Assembly: GCA_964650465.1 (NCBI GenBank)
Contig: CAZYTA010000010.1
Span: 8,927-72,926 of the forward strand
Length of the DNA: 64,000 bases
From: RGIG6353 sp964650465
GTDB taxonomy: Bacteria > Bacillota > Clostridia > Oscillospirales > SIG627
Direction: 5' to 3'
A model generated the notes under the pieces. The model was not told the origin of the DNA and ran no database searches. It saw only the letters and a list, made by a program, of their open reading frames with translations. A program made the position numbers and the translations under genes. Of this stretch, positions 8,143 to 16,214 are shown in pieces; within the stretch, counting starts at the first letter, position 1, and every line of letters starts with the position of its first letter.

Positions 8143-9859
8143 CTATACCGCCTCCCATCTGTGACTCACTGATTTCGCGGTATTCTGTGCAGTTTTCAAG
8201 TAAGGATTCATGGTTGCCCATACCGATTATTCTGCCTTCATCAAGCACAATTATAAGGTCACAGCTCTTGACCGAGCTTACTCTTTGTGCCACAGTTACC
8301 AGAGTTGTGTGAGAAAAATCACGGCTCAAAGCCTGACGGAGCATAGCATCTGTTTTATAGTCAAGCGCAGAAGAGGAGTCATCGAGAATAAGTATATCGG
8401 GTTTGCCTGCAAGAGCGCGCGCAATGAGAAGTCTCTGCTTCTGACCTCCCGAAATATTTGTTCCCTTCTGTGACAGCATATGACAGTATCCGCCTTCAAA
8501 GGCTGTTATAAAAGTATCAGCTTGAGCGGTTTTAGCGGCAGACAAAATATCTTCTTTTGAGATATTCCGTCCGAAACGGATATTTTCTTCTATTGTATCG
8601 TTATAAAGGAAATCGTTTTGAAGGGCTACTCCGAACATCGCAGTCAGTCTTTCCGGCTCGATAGTTCTGACATTTTCACCGTTTATGTATATGGCACCGG
8701 AGTTTACATCAAAGAAGCGCATTAAAAGCTTGATAATGGTTGATTTGCCGCTTCCCGTAGCGCCGATTATGCCCAATGACTGGCCTTTGTTCAATGAAAA
8801 GGATATATTCTCAAGGTCATTCTTAATACCGAGATAAGAAAACGATACGTTATCAAAAAGAACATGAGAGTTTGTTTCTATATCGGGACAGCTTTCCTTT
8901 GAAAATATGCTGATGTCCTCGGGTGTCTCCAGAACCTCAACTATTCTCGCCGAAGATGCTGAGCTTTTTGTATACATGGTGAACATTCTTGTTACTGTCA
9001 TCAGTGCCATTGATATCTGAGTAAAGTATTGCATAAAAGCAATAACGGTTTCGGGGTCGGAAAGACCCTTTGCGACTCTGAAGGCACTGAGTGCAATGAC
9101 AACGGTAATGCCGGCGTTCATCAGTCCGGTCATAACAGGATTAACAAGTCCCATGGTAATACCTGCACGCTTTTCATCACGTACCAATGCGGAGTTTACC
9201 TTATCAAAACGGTTATTCTCATAATCGACCTTTGAAAGTGCTTTTATAACACGAATCCCTTGTGAATCTTCTCTTACAACTCCGGTCATAGAGTCAACCG
9301 AGCTTTGAACCCGTGTATAAAGCGGTACACCTTTACGTGAAATGAAAATAACAAGTGTTAAAAGAAAGGGAAGCATCGCAACCATTGTCATGGCAAGATA
9401 AGCATCCATAATAACGGTAATGCACACACCGCCCAGCAGCAAGATAGGCGCTCTGACGCCCATTCTTTGCATCATACCCACAAAGTGATGCACATTGTAG
9501 GTGTCGGATGTGATTCGTGACTCAAGAGACGGAATTGTAAAAAGGTCGGTTTGGCGTGAGGAAAGGGAAAGTATTTTAGCAAACAGCTTTTTTCTCAGCT
9601 CTCCGCTGAAGTCCTTTGAAACCTTTGCAGCCATTCTGTTTGCAATGACATTGCAGATAAGCGCCGCCGCGGCGCATACAATCATTGCTCCTCCCCAGAA
9701 AAGAATAGCTCTTGCACTGCGTGTTGAAACAACATTTTTGAGAATATGTGTAAGTATGAACGGGAGCATCAATTCGGTTACTGTGCCCAGCACCTTTATA
9801 GCAAAGCCCCATGCCATTCTCGGTAGATAGGGTCGGAGGTATTTCATTAATCCTTTCAA
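8135..9859 (-). CDS. ABC exporter half-transporter, degenerate-site partner
   Basis: 574 residues with a membrane domain (about 15-300) and an ATPase. Walker A is GATGSGKST and the signature NISGGQKQR is normal. Walker B reads ILILDDSSS, with Asp instead of the catalytic Glu, and the switch-loop His is replaced by Gln (TVAQRVSS). Both changes are known hallmarks of the degenerate subunit in heterodimeric exporters. TTG 9859 is the preferred start because AAGGAGG lies 7 bases upstream; the ATG at 9847 would be too far from it. It is the first gene of the pair, divergent from spo0A. Confidence 0.9.
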   Translation of the reverse strand: MKGLMKYLRPYLPRMAWGFAIKVLGTVTELMLPFILTHILKNVVSTRSARAILFWGGAMIVCAAAALICNVIANRMAAKVSKDFSGELRKKLFAKILSLSSRQTDLFTIPSLESRITSDTYNVHHFVGMMQRMGVRAPILLLGGVCITVIMDAYLAMTMVAMLPFLLTLVIFISRKGVPLYTRVQSSVDSMTGVVREDSQGIRVIKALSKVDYENNRFDKVNSALVRDEKRAGITMGLVNPVMTGLMNAGITVVIALSAFRVAKGLSDPETVIAFMQYFTQISMALMTVTRMFTMYTKSSASSARIVEVLETPEDISIFSKESCPDIETNSHVLFDNVSFSYLGIKNDLENISFSLNKGQSLGIIGATGSGKSTIIKLLMRFFDVNSGAIYINGENVRTIEPERLTAMFGVALQNDFLYNDTIEENIRFGRNISKEDILSAAKTAQADTFITAFEGGYCHMLSQKGTNISGGQKQRLLIARALAGKPDILILDDSSSALDYKTDAMLRQALSRDFSHTTLVTVAQRVSSVKSCDLIIVLDEGRIIGMGNHESLLENCTEYREISESQMGGGIVE

Positions 9860-9883
9860 AATTTCGCCTCCTTACAATTCTAT

Positions 9884-9912
9884 ATTATAACTCTTTATGC
9901 ATTTTATGTCAA
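9884..9912 (-). promoter_or_regulatory. Consensus sigma-A promoter of the ABC exporter operon
   Basis: Minus strand TTGACA (9912-9907), 17-bp spacer, TATAAT (9889-9884). Both boxes match consensus exactly. The predicted start is near 9877, close to the ribosome site. Confidence 0.75.
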
Positions 9913-9930
9913 TCGACATTATTCGACAAA
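9911..9930 (-). promoter_or_regulatory. Two tandem Spo0A-box-like sites
   Basis: Reading the minus strand, TTTGTCGAAT (9930-9921) is followed directly by AATGTCGATT (9920-9911). The first fits the known 0A-box core TGNCGAA; the second keeps TGTCGA. They are 10 bp apart, one helical turn, and the second overlaps the -35 box of the exporter promoter by two bases. This is the placement seen at Spo0A-activated sigma-A promoters. Regulation by Spo0A is inferred. Confidence 0.5.
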
Positions 9931-10028
9931 AAACTGCATCCTTTTTATTGTTTTTGCAATATTTCTTTTGATATAACTGGTGAAATAGACGAATTTTCAT
10001 TTTAACTGGATTTTATTACCAAAATATA

Positions 10029-10057
10029 TTGATTTAATTGGAATTATATGGTAAAAT
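10029..10057 (+). promoter_or_regulatory. Extended -10 sigma-A promoter of spo0A
   Basis: TTGATT at 10029-10034, 17-bp spacer, TAAAAT at 10052-10057 preceded by TGG (extended -10). It lies 44 bases before the spo0A start; the ribosome site AGGAGAGG is at 10087-10094. Confidence 0.65.
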
Positions 10058-10101
10058 CTTGGCGTAACAAATAAAAATAACAAGATAGGAGAGGTTAAAA
10101 G

Positions 10102-10881
10102 ATGAATAACAGCAAAAGAATAAAGGTATACATATTGGATTCAAACAGTGATTACCGTTATGTATGTGCCGATAATCTGAGAAAGCAGGGGTTTGATGTA
10201 GTAGGAGATTCTGGAGACGGTGCGGAAGCGTTGAATGCCATAACACGTTACCGTCCCGACGTTGTGTTGATGGACCTGTGGGTACCGGGAATGGATATTG
10301 ACTGCCTGATGCACGAGGCTCGGAAGATTGACACCGCCTACACTCCAGAGTTTGTGCTGGTAACCGGAATCAACAACCGAAAGCTTATTGAGGAGACAAT
10401 CAATGCAGGCGCTTCGGGATGTATCATTAAACCCTTTGACTATTCAAGCCTTATTTACAAAATTTCTCAGGTAATGGATAAGTCAAAATGTGATATGCTT
10501 TATAAAATGCCCGATGATGATTTTGAATTGGAGGCACAGGTGACACAGATAATACATCAGGTCGGAATCCCTGCCCATATCAAAGGGTATCAATATCTTC
10601 GTGCCGCAATAATGATGGTTGTTAACAATAACCGCATAATTAATGAGGTTACGAAAACGCTTTATCCTACAGTAGCGATGAAGTTTTCCACAACGTCATC
10701 CCGTGTGGAGCGTGCTATCCGCCATGCTATTGAGGTTGCATGGGACAGGGGAGATGTGGATATGCTCAATTCCTATTTCGGCTACACCGTTCAAAACGCA
10801 AAGGGTAAGCCCACCAACTCGGAATTTATTGCAATGATTGCCGATAATCTGCGCTTGAAAATGAAAAACAGAATAGGATAA
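10102..10881 (+). CDS. spo0A: Sporulation master regulator Spo0A
   Basis: 259 residues. The receiver domain (about 6-125) has the phospho-acceptor D58 (LMDLWVPGMD), T88 and K110 (IIKPFD). The C-terminal Spo0A DNA-binding domain (about 145-255) includes HIKGYQYLRAAI and the recognition region SRVERAIRHAIEVAWDRGD, nearly invariant in the family. Phosphorylated Spo0A switches cells into sporulation and stationary-phase programmes. Oddity: the usual acidic pair near the N-terminus is L12-D13-S14-N15, so one metal-binding acidic residue is Ser. The gene stands alone; spoIVB is not next to it. Confidence 0.95.
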   Translation: MNNSKRIKVYILDSNSDYRYVCADNLRKQGFDVVGDSGDGAEALNAITRYRPDVVLMDLWVPGMDIDCLMHEARKIDTAYTPEFVLVTGINNRKLIEETINAGASGCIIKPFDYSSLIYKISQVMDKSKCDMLYKMPDDDFELEAQVTQIIHQVGIPAHIKGYQYLRAAIMMVVNNNRIINEVTKTLYPTVAMKFSTTSSRVERAIRHAIEVAWDRGDVDMLNSYFGYTVQNAKGKPTNSEFIAMIADNLRLKMKNRIG

Positions 10882-10883
10882 AA

Positions 10884-10970
10884 GCGGCAAACCTTACCTG
10901 CCGTAACCTATATATGTACCCAATTATAGTAAACGGCAAGATTATTTTAAATCTAATTTCCCGAAATAGA
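10884..10970 (+). repeat. Dispersed structured repeat, copy F (divergent)
   Basis: It starts two bases after the spo0A stop. It aligns with copies D and E over TAACCTAT, the AAACGGC motif and the AT-rich tail ending in AATTTCCCG. The long stem here reads TGCCG (10899-10903) with CGGCA (10934-10938), in place of CTCGCC/GGCGAG, so both sides have changed together. Confidence 0.55.
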
Positions 10971-10997
10971 AAAAGCGGCAAGCAGCCGCTTTTTTCT
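10969..10997 (+). terminator. Intrinsic terminator after spo0A
   Basis: Stem AAAAAGCGGC (10970-10979) with GCCGCTTTTT (10985-10994), loop AAGCA, followed by further T. The GCGGC/GCCGC hairpin resembles the head hairpin of the dispersed repeat, so it may be the head of a second, truncated unit. Confidence 0.8.
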
Positions 10998-11046
10998 ATT
11001 CACAATATGTTTACAAGTATTTTCGAAAAAATCTTTTCAAATACTA

Positions 11047-11075
11047 TTGACAATTTCACAAAAGAGTGTTAAATT
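11047..11075 (+). promoter_or_regulatory. Sigma-A promoter of the hrcA operon
   Basis: TTGACA at 11047-11052, 17-bp spacer, TAAATT at 11070-11075 with TGT extended -10. The transcript start is expected around 11082, so the CIRCE operator lies just downstream. Confidence 0.7.
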
Positions 11076-11086
11076 TATAACGTAAG

Positions 11087-11113
11087 TTAGCACTTGATGT
11101 GCGAGAGTGCTAA
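11087..11113 (+). promoter_or_regulatory. CIRCE operator (HrcA binding site)
   Basis: TTAGCACTT (11087-11095), 9-base spacer, GAGTGCTAA (11105-11113): one mismatch from the canonical CIRCE inverted repeat. HrcA bound here blocks transcription of hrcA-grpE-dnaK-dnaJ until heat shock. Confidence 0.95.
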
Positions 11114-11139
11114 AAAATTAAAAGAAAGACGGTGAAGCG

Positions 11140-12168
11140 ATGGATTTAAATGAAAGAAAAAAGAGGATACTTAAATCCATTGTGGATACGTACATTTCGT
11201 CGGGTGAGCCTGTGGGTTCAAAATACCTGTCGGGAGCAATGGGGCTTGATATTTCATCTGCAACGATACGCAATGAAATGAGTGAGCTGGAGAGTTTGGG
11301 TCTGCTTGAACAGCCTCACACCTCCGCAGGCAGAGTGCCATCCACTCTTGGCTACAGAATGTACGTTGAAAACCTTATGAATCAGTATTCTCTCTCTCTT
11401 GAAGAGATAAATGTACTGAACGAGGTAATGAATTCGAGACTTCATCACCTGTCGGATGTTGTCAGTGAGCTGACGAGAGTGCTATCGGACATGACCGATT
11501 ATACAGCCTTTGCGTATACGGCAAAGCCGAAGGCGAGCACTATAGTCCGCTTTGAGGGAGTATATCTCTCGCCGAAGAACTTCCTGCTTGTGATGATAAC
11601 TTCTCAAGAAAATGTAAAGACACGGCAGATAAAAACAGATATCACTCTTACTCCCGAAGTGCTGACTGTGCTTATCAAGCTTCTCAATGAAAATCTGACC
11701 GGCATTAATATTGAACACATCAGTCTTGAAACGCTCTATTCGCTGGAGGATAAGTTTGGGGTATTCAGAGGGCTTCTTTCGGATATACTCAGAATAATAG
11801 TTGAAACTGTCAAGAGCGAAAATGAGAGTGAGGTTTATCTTGACGGTATGGCAAAGATACTGAAGTATCCGGATTTTGCCGATATCACAAAGACACAAAG
11901 CCTTATATCGCTCCTTGAGGACAAGGAGGACTTGATAAGAATGATAACCGATTCGTCTGTAGGACATGACGGACTCAATGTTCTTATCGGTGACAGCTCA
12001 TTTGAAGGCGGTCTTGACAGAACAAGCTGTGTTTACCACAAGTTTAAAATAGGCGACAATATTACAGGTGTTTTGGGACTTATAGGACCAAAGCGAATGG
12101 ATTATTCGGGTGTTATAGCAAGACTTGAATATGTAGTAAATAATCTTATCGGTGATGAAAGGAACTGA
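11140..12168 (+). CDS. hrcA: Heat-inducible transcription repressor HrcA
   Basis: 342 residues, the family length. The N-terminal winged helix (MDLNERKKRILKSIVDTYISSGEPVGSKYL, then SSATIRNEMSELESLGLLEQPHTSAGRVPS) is diagnostic. The C-terminal domain is less conserved but ends with GPKRMDYSGVIARLEYV as in known HrcA proteins. It represses its own operon through the CIRCE element 27 bases upstream; its folding is known to depend on GroEL. The ATG follows GGTGA at short spacing. grpE starts one base after the stop. Confidence 0.97.
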   Translation: MDLNERKKRILKSIVDTYISSGEPVGSKYLSGAMGLDISSATIRNEMSELESLGLLEQPHTSAGRVPSTLGYRMYVENLMNQYSLSLEEINVLNEVMNSRLHHLSDVVSELTRVLSDMTDYTAFAYTAKPKASTIVRFEGVYLSPKNFLLVMITSQENVKTRQIKTDITLTPEVLTVLIKLLNENLTGINIEHISLETLYSLEDKFGVFRGLLSDILRIIVETVKSENESEVYLDGMAKILKYPDFADITKTQSLISLLEDKEDLIRMITDSSVGHDGLNVLIGDSSFEGGLDRTSCVYHKFKIGDNITGVLGLIGPKRMDYSGVIARLEYVVNNLIGDERN

Positions 12169-12169
12169 C

Positions 12170-12700
12170 ATGGCAGAAGAAAAGAAGGAACAGGAAGCTG
12201 TAGAAGAAACCGTTGAGGAGACTGTGGAGGAAACAGTACAGGACGCGGCGGAGGAAACAGCACAAGAGACAGAAATGATTGATAAGGCTGAATACACATC
12301 TCTTTATGACAAGTATCTCAGGCTTGTTGCTGAATTTGATAATTTTAAAAAGAGAACTCAAAAAGAAAAAGAAGAGATATATTCGATAGCAAAGACCGAC
12401 GTGGTAATGAGCTTGCTTCCCGTTATTGACAATTTTGAGAGAGCTGAAAAGTTCTCCGACGATAAGAATGTTGAAGAGGGTATGGCACTCATCAGAAAAC
12501 AGTTCAACGAATTCCTGAAGAAAATAGGCATTGAGGAAATAGAAGCTGAGGGACAGGAATTTGACCCGAATCTTCACAATGCAGTGCTTCACGAGGACAG
12601 AGACGATGTTCCCGAAAATACAGTTGTCGAGGTACTCCAGAAGGGATACAAACTCGGTGACAAAGTAATACGTTATGCGATGGTAAAGGTCGCAAATTAA
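12170..12700 (+). CDS. grpE: Nucleotide exchange factor GrpE
   Basis: 176 residues from ATG 12170, preceded by AAAGGA at 6-base spacing; the in-frame GTG/ATG at 12152/12155 lie inside hrcA. The first 40 residues are very acidic (repeats of VEET) and probably disordered. A long coiled coil (about 40-105) and a C-terminal beta domain with NAVLHED and VLQKGYKLGDKVIRYAMVKV follow. It exchanges ADP for ATP on DnaK. A dispersed repeat begins at the base after the stop codon. Confidence 0.97.
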   Translation: MAEEKKEQEAVEETVEETVEETVQDAAEETAQETEMIDKAEYTSLYDKYLRLVAEFDNFKKRTQKEKEEIYSIAKTDVVMSLLPVIDNFERAEKFSDDKNVEEGMALIRKQFNEFLKKIGIEEIEAEGQEFDPNLHNAVLHEDRDDVPENTVVEVLQKGYKLGDKVIRYAMVKVAN

Positions 12701-12800
12701 GTGGCAAGCGCCACTCACAATGCTCGCCTATTGTAGATACGGAATAATCCCTGTAAAGTAAAACGGCGAGGTTGATTTGAAAGAATTTCCCGGTGGATAA
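12701..12800 (+). repeat. Dispersed structured repeat, copy A
   Basis: It begins at the first base after the grpE stop. The head hairpin is GTGGC-AAGC-GCCAC (12701-12714). Then CACAATGCTCGCC, with GCTCGCC (12722-12728) pairing with GGCGAG (12765-12770) across a 36-base loop. The tail contains AATTTCCCGGTGGATAA. It lies in the transcribed spacer between grpE and dnaK, where it could lower or raise dnaK expression relative to grpE. Confidence 0.7.
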
Positions 12801-12842
12801 ATAATGTAAACAATAACTTAATATAAAGAGAGGTAAATTATT

Positions 12843-14672
12843 ATGGCAAAAATTATAGGTATAGACCTTGGTACAACAAACTCCTGCGTTGCAGTATTCG
12901 AGGGCGGCGAGCCCAGTGTTATCCCCAATCCCGAAGGTGCGAGAACAACTCCCTCGGTAGTTGCTTTTTCAAAGACAGGTGAAAGACTTGTAGGTCAGAT
13001 AGCAAAGAGACAGGCTATTACAAACCCCGACAGAACAATCAGCTCAATTAAGCGTGATATGGGTTCAAACCGTAAGGTAGACATCGATTCAAAGCAGTAC
13101 ACTCCTCAGGAGATTTCGGCTATGATTCTTCAAAAGCTTAAGGCTGATGCAGAAAGCTTCCTTGGCACAACTGTATCACAGGCTGTTATTACTGTTCCCG
13201 CATATTTCACAGACTCACAGAGACAGGCAACAAAGGATGCAGGTAAGATAGCAGGTCTTGAGGTGCTTCGTATTATAAATGAGCCTACAGCAGCAGCTCT
13301 TGCTTACGGTCTTGATAAGGACAATGAACAGAAGATAATGGTATATGACCTTGGCGGCGGTACCTTCGACGTTTCTATTCTTGAAATTTCAGACGGCGTA
13401 TTTGAGGTTCTTGCCACTGCAGGTAACAACAAGCTTGGCGGTGACGATTTTGACGATCGTATCATAAACTGGATGGCAGAGACCTTCAAGGCTGAGCACG
13501 GTATTGACCTGAGACTTGACAAGACCGCACATCAGAGACTTAAGGAAGCGGCTGAAAAGGCAAAGATTGAGCTTTCCGGCATGATGACAACAGATATTAG
13601 CCTTCCCTTCATTGCGGCTGATGCAAACGGAGCAAAGAACTTTGAAGCAACTCTTACAAGAGCTAAATTCAATGAGCTTACAGCAGACCTTGTTGAAAAG
13701 ACAATGGTTCCCACAAAGCAGGCTCTCTCCGATGCAGGTCTTTCTCCCAATCAGATAGATAAGGTACTCCTTGTAGGCGGTTCTTCCAGAATTCCCGCTG
13801 TTCAGGAGGCTGTAAAGAACTTCACAGGCAAGGAACCCTTTAAGGGTATCAACCCCGACGAATGCGTTGCCATCGGCGCTGCAATTCAGGGCGGCGTTCT
13901 CGGCGGAGATGTTAAGGATGTAGTTCTTCTTGACGTTACTCCTCTTTCTCTGGGTATCGAGACTCTGGGCGGAGTATTCAACAAGCTTATTGAAAGAAAT
14001 ACCACTATCCCCGTAAAGAAGAGCCAGGTATATTCAACTGCGGCTGACAATCAGACATCTGTTGAGATACACGTTCTTCAGGGCGAGCGTGAAATGGCAA
14101 GAGACAACAAGACTCTCGGAAGATTTGTTCTCGACGGTATTATGCCTGCAATGCGCGGCGTTCCTCAGATTGAGGTAACCTTTGACATAGATGCAAACGG
14201 TATTGTTAATGTTTCTGCTCTTGATAAGGGAACAGGCAAGGAACAGCACATTTCAATCACAGCTTCCACTAACATGTCTCAGGAGGACATTGATGCCGCT
14301 ATCCGTGAGGCGGAGCTTCATGCAGAAGAGGATAAGAAGGCAAAGGAAGCAATTGAGGTTAAGAACAACGCTGAAAATCTTATATTCCAGAGCGAAAAGA
14401 CTCTCAATGAGGCGGGTGACAAGATAACAGAGGAGGACAAGGCTCCTGTGCTTGCTGCGATTGAAAAGCTTCGTGAGACAGTAAAGACTGATAACACAGA
14501 GGCAATCAAGGCTGACACAGAGGCTCTCACACAGTCCTTCTACAAGATTGCTGAAAAGCTTTATCAGCAGAATCCCGGTGCAGCTCCCGGCGGTGACGCA
14601 GGTGCTCAGGGCGGCTTTACAGGCGATGACGGCGTATATAATGCTGATTTTACTGATAAGAGCGAACAGTAA
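12843..14672 (+). CDS. dnaK: Chaperone protein DnaK (Hsp70)
   Basis: 609 residues. The N-terminal ATPase opens with IIGIDLGTTNSCVAVFEGG and includes VITVPAYFTDSQRQATKDAG, NEPTAAALAYG and DLGGGTFDVSIL. The substrate-binding domain (about 370-500) includes DVTPLSLGIETLGG, and the lid is followed by a Gly-rich tail with GDDGVYNADFTD. It is the central ATP-dependent folding chaperone, working with GrpE and DnaJ encoded on either side. AGAGAGG precedes the ATG. It is separated from dnaJ by an unusual 343-base gap. Confidence 0.98.
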   Translation: MAKIIGIDLGTTNSCVAVFEGGEPSVIPNPEGARTTPSVVAFSKTGERLVGQIAKRQAITNPDRTISSIKRDMGSNRKVDIDSKQYTPQEISAMILQKLKADAESFLGTTVSQAVITVPAYFTDSQRQATKDAGKIAGLEVLRIINEPTAAALAYGLDKDNEQKIMVYDLGGGTFDVSILEISDGVFEVLATAGNNKLGGDDFDDRIINWMAETFKAEHGIDLRLDKTAHQRLKEAAEKAKIELSGMMTTDISLPFIAADANGAKNFEATLTRAKFNELTADLVEKTMVPTKQALSDAGLSPNQIDKVLLVGGSSRIPAVQEAVKNFTGKEPFKGINPDECVAIGAAIQGGVLGGDVKDVVLLDVTPLSLGIETLGGVFNKLIERNTTIPVKKSQVYSTAADNQTSVEIHVLQGEREMARDNKTLGRFVLDGIMPAMRGVPQIEVTFDIDANGIVNVSALDKGTGKEQHISITASTNMSQEDIDAAIREAELHAEEDKKAKEAIEVKNNAENLIFQSEKTLNEAGDKITEEDKAPVLAAIEKLRETVKTDNTEAIKADTEALTQSFYKIAEKLYQQNPGAAPGGDAGAQGGFTGDDGVYNADFTDKSEQ

Positions 14673-14675
14673 AAT

Positions 14676-14696
14676 GGATGTTAAAATCGTCCTGAA
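14676..14696 (+). repeat. 21-bp direct repeat, left copy
   Basis: The 21 bases starting GGATGTTAAAAT, three bases after the dnaK stop, recur exactly at 14899-14919. Each copy can itself form a small GGATG/CGTCC hairpin (with one G-T pair) around an AT loop. Confidence 0.85.
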
Positions 14697-14898
14697 CGCA
14701 AAAAGAAAGCTTTAAATTATTGATTTGCTTGTAACCGTCGTAAAAAGCTTTACACATCTGATATTTCAATATATTCAATATTTTATAGGTAAAAAGAAAT
14801 ATATTCTTTTTGCTATGAACAAACTTCACCTCTCGCTGTACCTTTGTACAGCTTCGGATTTAGTTTGTTCATTCAGAACAATTTTTCCTATCCATTTC
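14697..14898 (+). other. Structured spacer between the 21-bp direct repeats
   Basis: No gene is visible. It holds an AT-rich hairpin AAAAAGAA/TTCTTTTT (14791-14811) and a nested cruciform: an 11-bp perfect outer stem ATGAACAAACT (14815-14825) with AGTTTGTTCAT (14862-14872), enclosing a 7-bp stem GCTGTAC/GTACAGC (14835-14852, loop CTTT). AAAGCTTT also occurs twice. It may be a processing or attenuation element between dnaK and dnaJ, or a small inserted element bounded by the direct repeats. Confidence 0.6.
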
Positions 14899-14919
14899 GG
14901 ATGTTAAAATCGTCCTGAA
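14899..14919 (+). repeat. 21-bp direct repeat, right copy
   Basis: Exact copy of 14676-14696, 223 bases downstream of it. The remaining 96 bases before dnaJ contain no recognisable promoter, only the ribosome-site candidate GAAAGG near 14995. Confidence 0.85.
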
Positions 14920-15015
14920 AGCACATCATTAACTCAATATTATGAAGCATTACGGGGATGTACACTTTACATCCCCAAAAGTGCGTATTTTTCAGAAAGG
15001 TAAAACCTAAGTACA

Positions 15016-16161
15016 ATGGCACAGAAAAAAGACTATTATGAGGTTCTCGGTTTAGATAAGAGTGCCGATGCCGATACAATAAAGAAAGCATACAGAAAGC
15101 TTGCTAAAAAGTACCATCCCGATATGAACCCCGATGATAAGACTGCCGAGGAAAAGTTCAAGGAAGTCAACGAGGCATATGAGGTGCTTTCCGACGCCGA
15201 AAAGAAAAAGCTTTATGACCAATACGGTCACGATGGACTTGACCCCAACTTCGGAGCAGGCGGCTTTGGCGGCGGCTTCGGTGGCTTTGGCGGTATGGAT
15301 TTTGATATGGGCGACATATTCTCCTCTTTCTTTGGCGGAGGAGGCGGCGGTTCAACTCGCAGAAGAGGTCCTGCGCGCGGAAGCGATATTGGTGCAAGGA
15401 TAATGGTGTCCTTTGAGGAAGCTGCTTTTGGATGTAAAAAGGATGTTTCGTTTACAAGAGTTGATAAATGTGATGATTGTGACGGAAGCGGAGCAAAGAA
15501 TGGTTCACATCCCGAAACCTGTTCACAGTGCGGAGGAAGCGGTCAGGTCAGAGTTCAGCAAAGAACTCCGCTTGGCATAATGCAGACAACACGTACTTGT
15601 GACAAGTGTCAGGGTAAGGGTACTGTAATAAAAGATCCATGCACAAAATGCGGCGGAACAGGAACACAGCGCAAAAATAAGAAGCTTGAGGTAAGCATTC
15701 CCGCAGGTATAGACAATATGCAGAGGGTAGTGCTTCGCGGTCAGGGCAATGTTGGTCAGAACGGCGGAACTGCAGGAGACCTTATAGTCGAGGTAGGTAT
15801 AAGACCTCACCCGATTTTTGAGCGTGACGGCTACAATATCTACTGTGAAGTGCCCGTTTCCTTTGCGGAAGCCGCACTTGGCGCTGATATAAAGGTTCCC
15901 ACTCTTGAAGGTGATTACAATTATAAGCTTCCCGAGGGCACACAGACAGGTACAACCATAACTCTCCGCGGAAAAGGCATACAGTATCTCAATTCTCGTG
16001 CTAAAGGCGACCTTATATTTACTGTTGTGGTTGAGGTACCTAAAAACCTCAGCGAAACCCAGAAAAAGCTTCTCCGAGAATTTGACCAGAGCTGTGATGA
16101 CAGAAATCTGTCTGCAAAGGCTACATTTAAAGAGAAAATAAAGAACATATTTAAGAGATAA
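15016..16161 (+). CDS. dnaJ: Chaperone protein DnaJ (Hsp40)
   Basis: 381 residues. J domain at 1-70 with the HPD motif (KKYHPDMNPDD), a Gly/Phe-rich linker (about 75-115), and four zinc-binding CxxCxGxG repeats (CDDCDGSG, CSQCGGSG, CDKCQGKG, CTKCGGTG), followed by the C-terminal substrate domains. It delivers clients to DnaK and stimulates its ATPase. ATG 15016 has only a distant GAAAGG upstream. It is last in the CIRCE-controlled operon, ending at a long perfect palindrome. Confidence 0.98.
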   Translation: MAQKKDYYEVLGLDKSADADTIKKAYRKLAKKYHPDMNPDDKTAEEKFKEVNEAYEVLSDAEKKKLYDQYGHDGLDPNFGAGGFGGGFGGFGGMDFDMGDIFSSFFGGGGGGSTRRRGPARGSDIGARIMVSFEEAAFGCKKDVSFTRVDKCDDCDGSGAKNGSHPETCSQCGGSGQVRVQQRTPLGIMQTTRTCDKCQGKGTVIKDPCTKCGGTGTQRKNKKLEVSIPAGIDNMQRVVLRGQGNVGQNGGTAGDLIVEVGIRPHPIFERDGYNIYCEVPVSFAEAALGADIKVPTLEGDYNYKLPEGTQTGTTITLRGKGIQYLNSRAKGDLIFTVVVEVPKNLSETQKKLLREFDQSCDDRNLSAKATFKEKIKNIFKR

Positions 16162-16169
16162 TAATTATA

Positions 16170-16209
16170 TTGGGAGAGGGCACTTTTTTAAAAAAGTGCC
16201 CTCTCCCAA
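16170..16209. terminator. 40-bp perfect palindrome, bidirectional terminator
   Basis: A 20-bp arm (TTGGGAGAGGGCACTTTTTT, 16170-16189) is followed directly by its exact reverse complement, with no loop. GC-rich outside and T6/A6 at the centre. It lies 8 bases after the dnaJ stop and faces the convergent giant gene. Confidence 0.75.
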
Positions 16210-16214
16210 ACTCT

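Noticed and set aside
9987..9996. A further Spo0A-like box (AGACGAATTT) upstream of spo0A
   Set aside because: It has one core mismatch and lies in an AT-rich region where such matches arise by chance; not strong enough to list as a site.
14725..14907. 60-residue ORF between dnaK and dnaJ
   Set aside because: No ribosome site, low-complexity hydrophobic composition, and it runs across hairpins that look like RNA structure.
14676..14919. 21-bp direct repeats as target-site duplications of an insertion sequence
   Set aside because: No transposase and no terminal inverted repeats; the spacing is only 223 bases. A small non-coding element remains possible and is reported as such.
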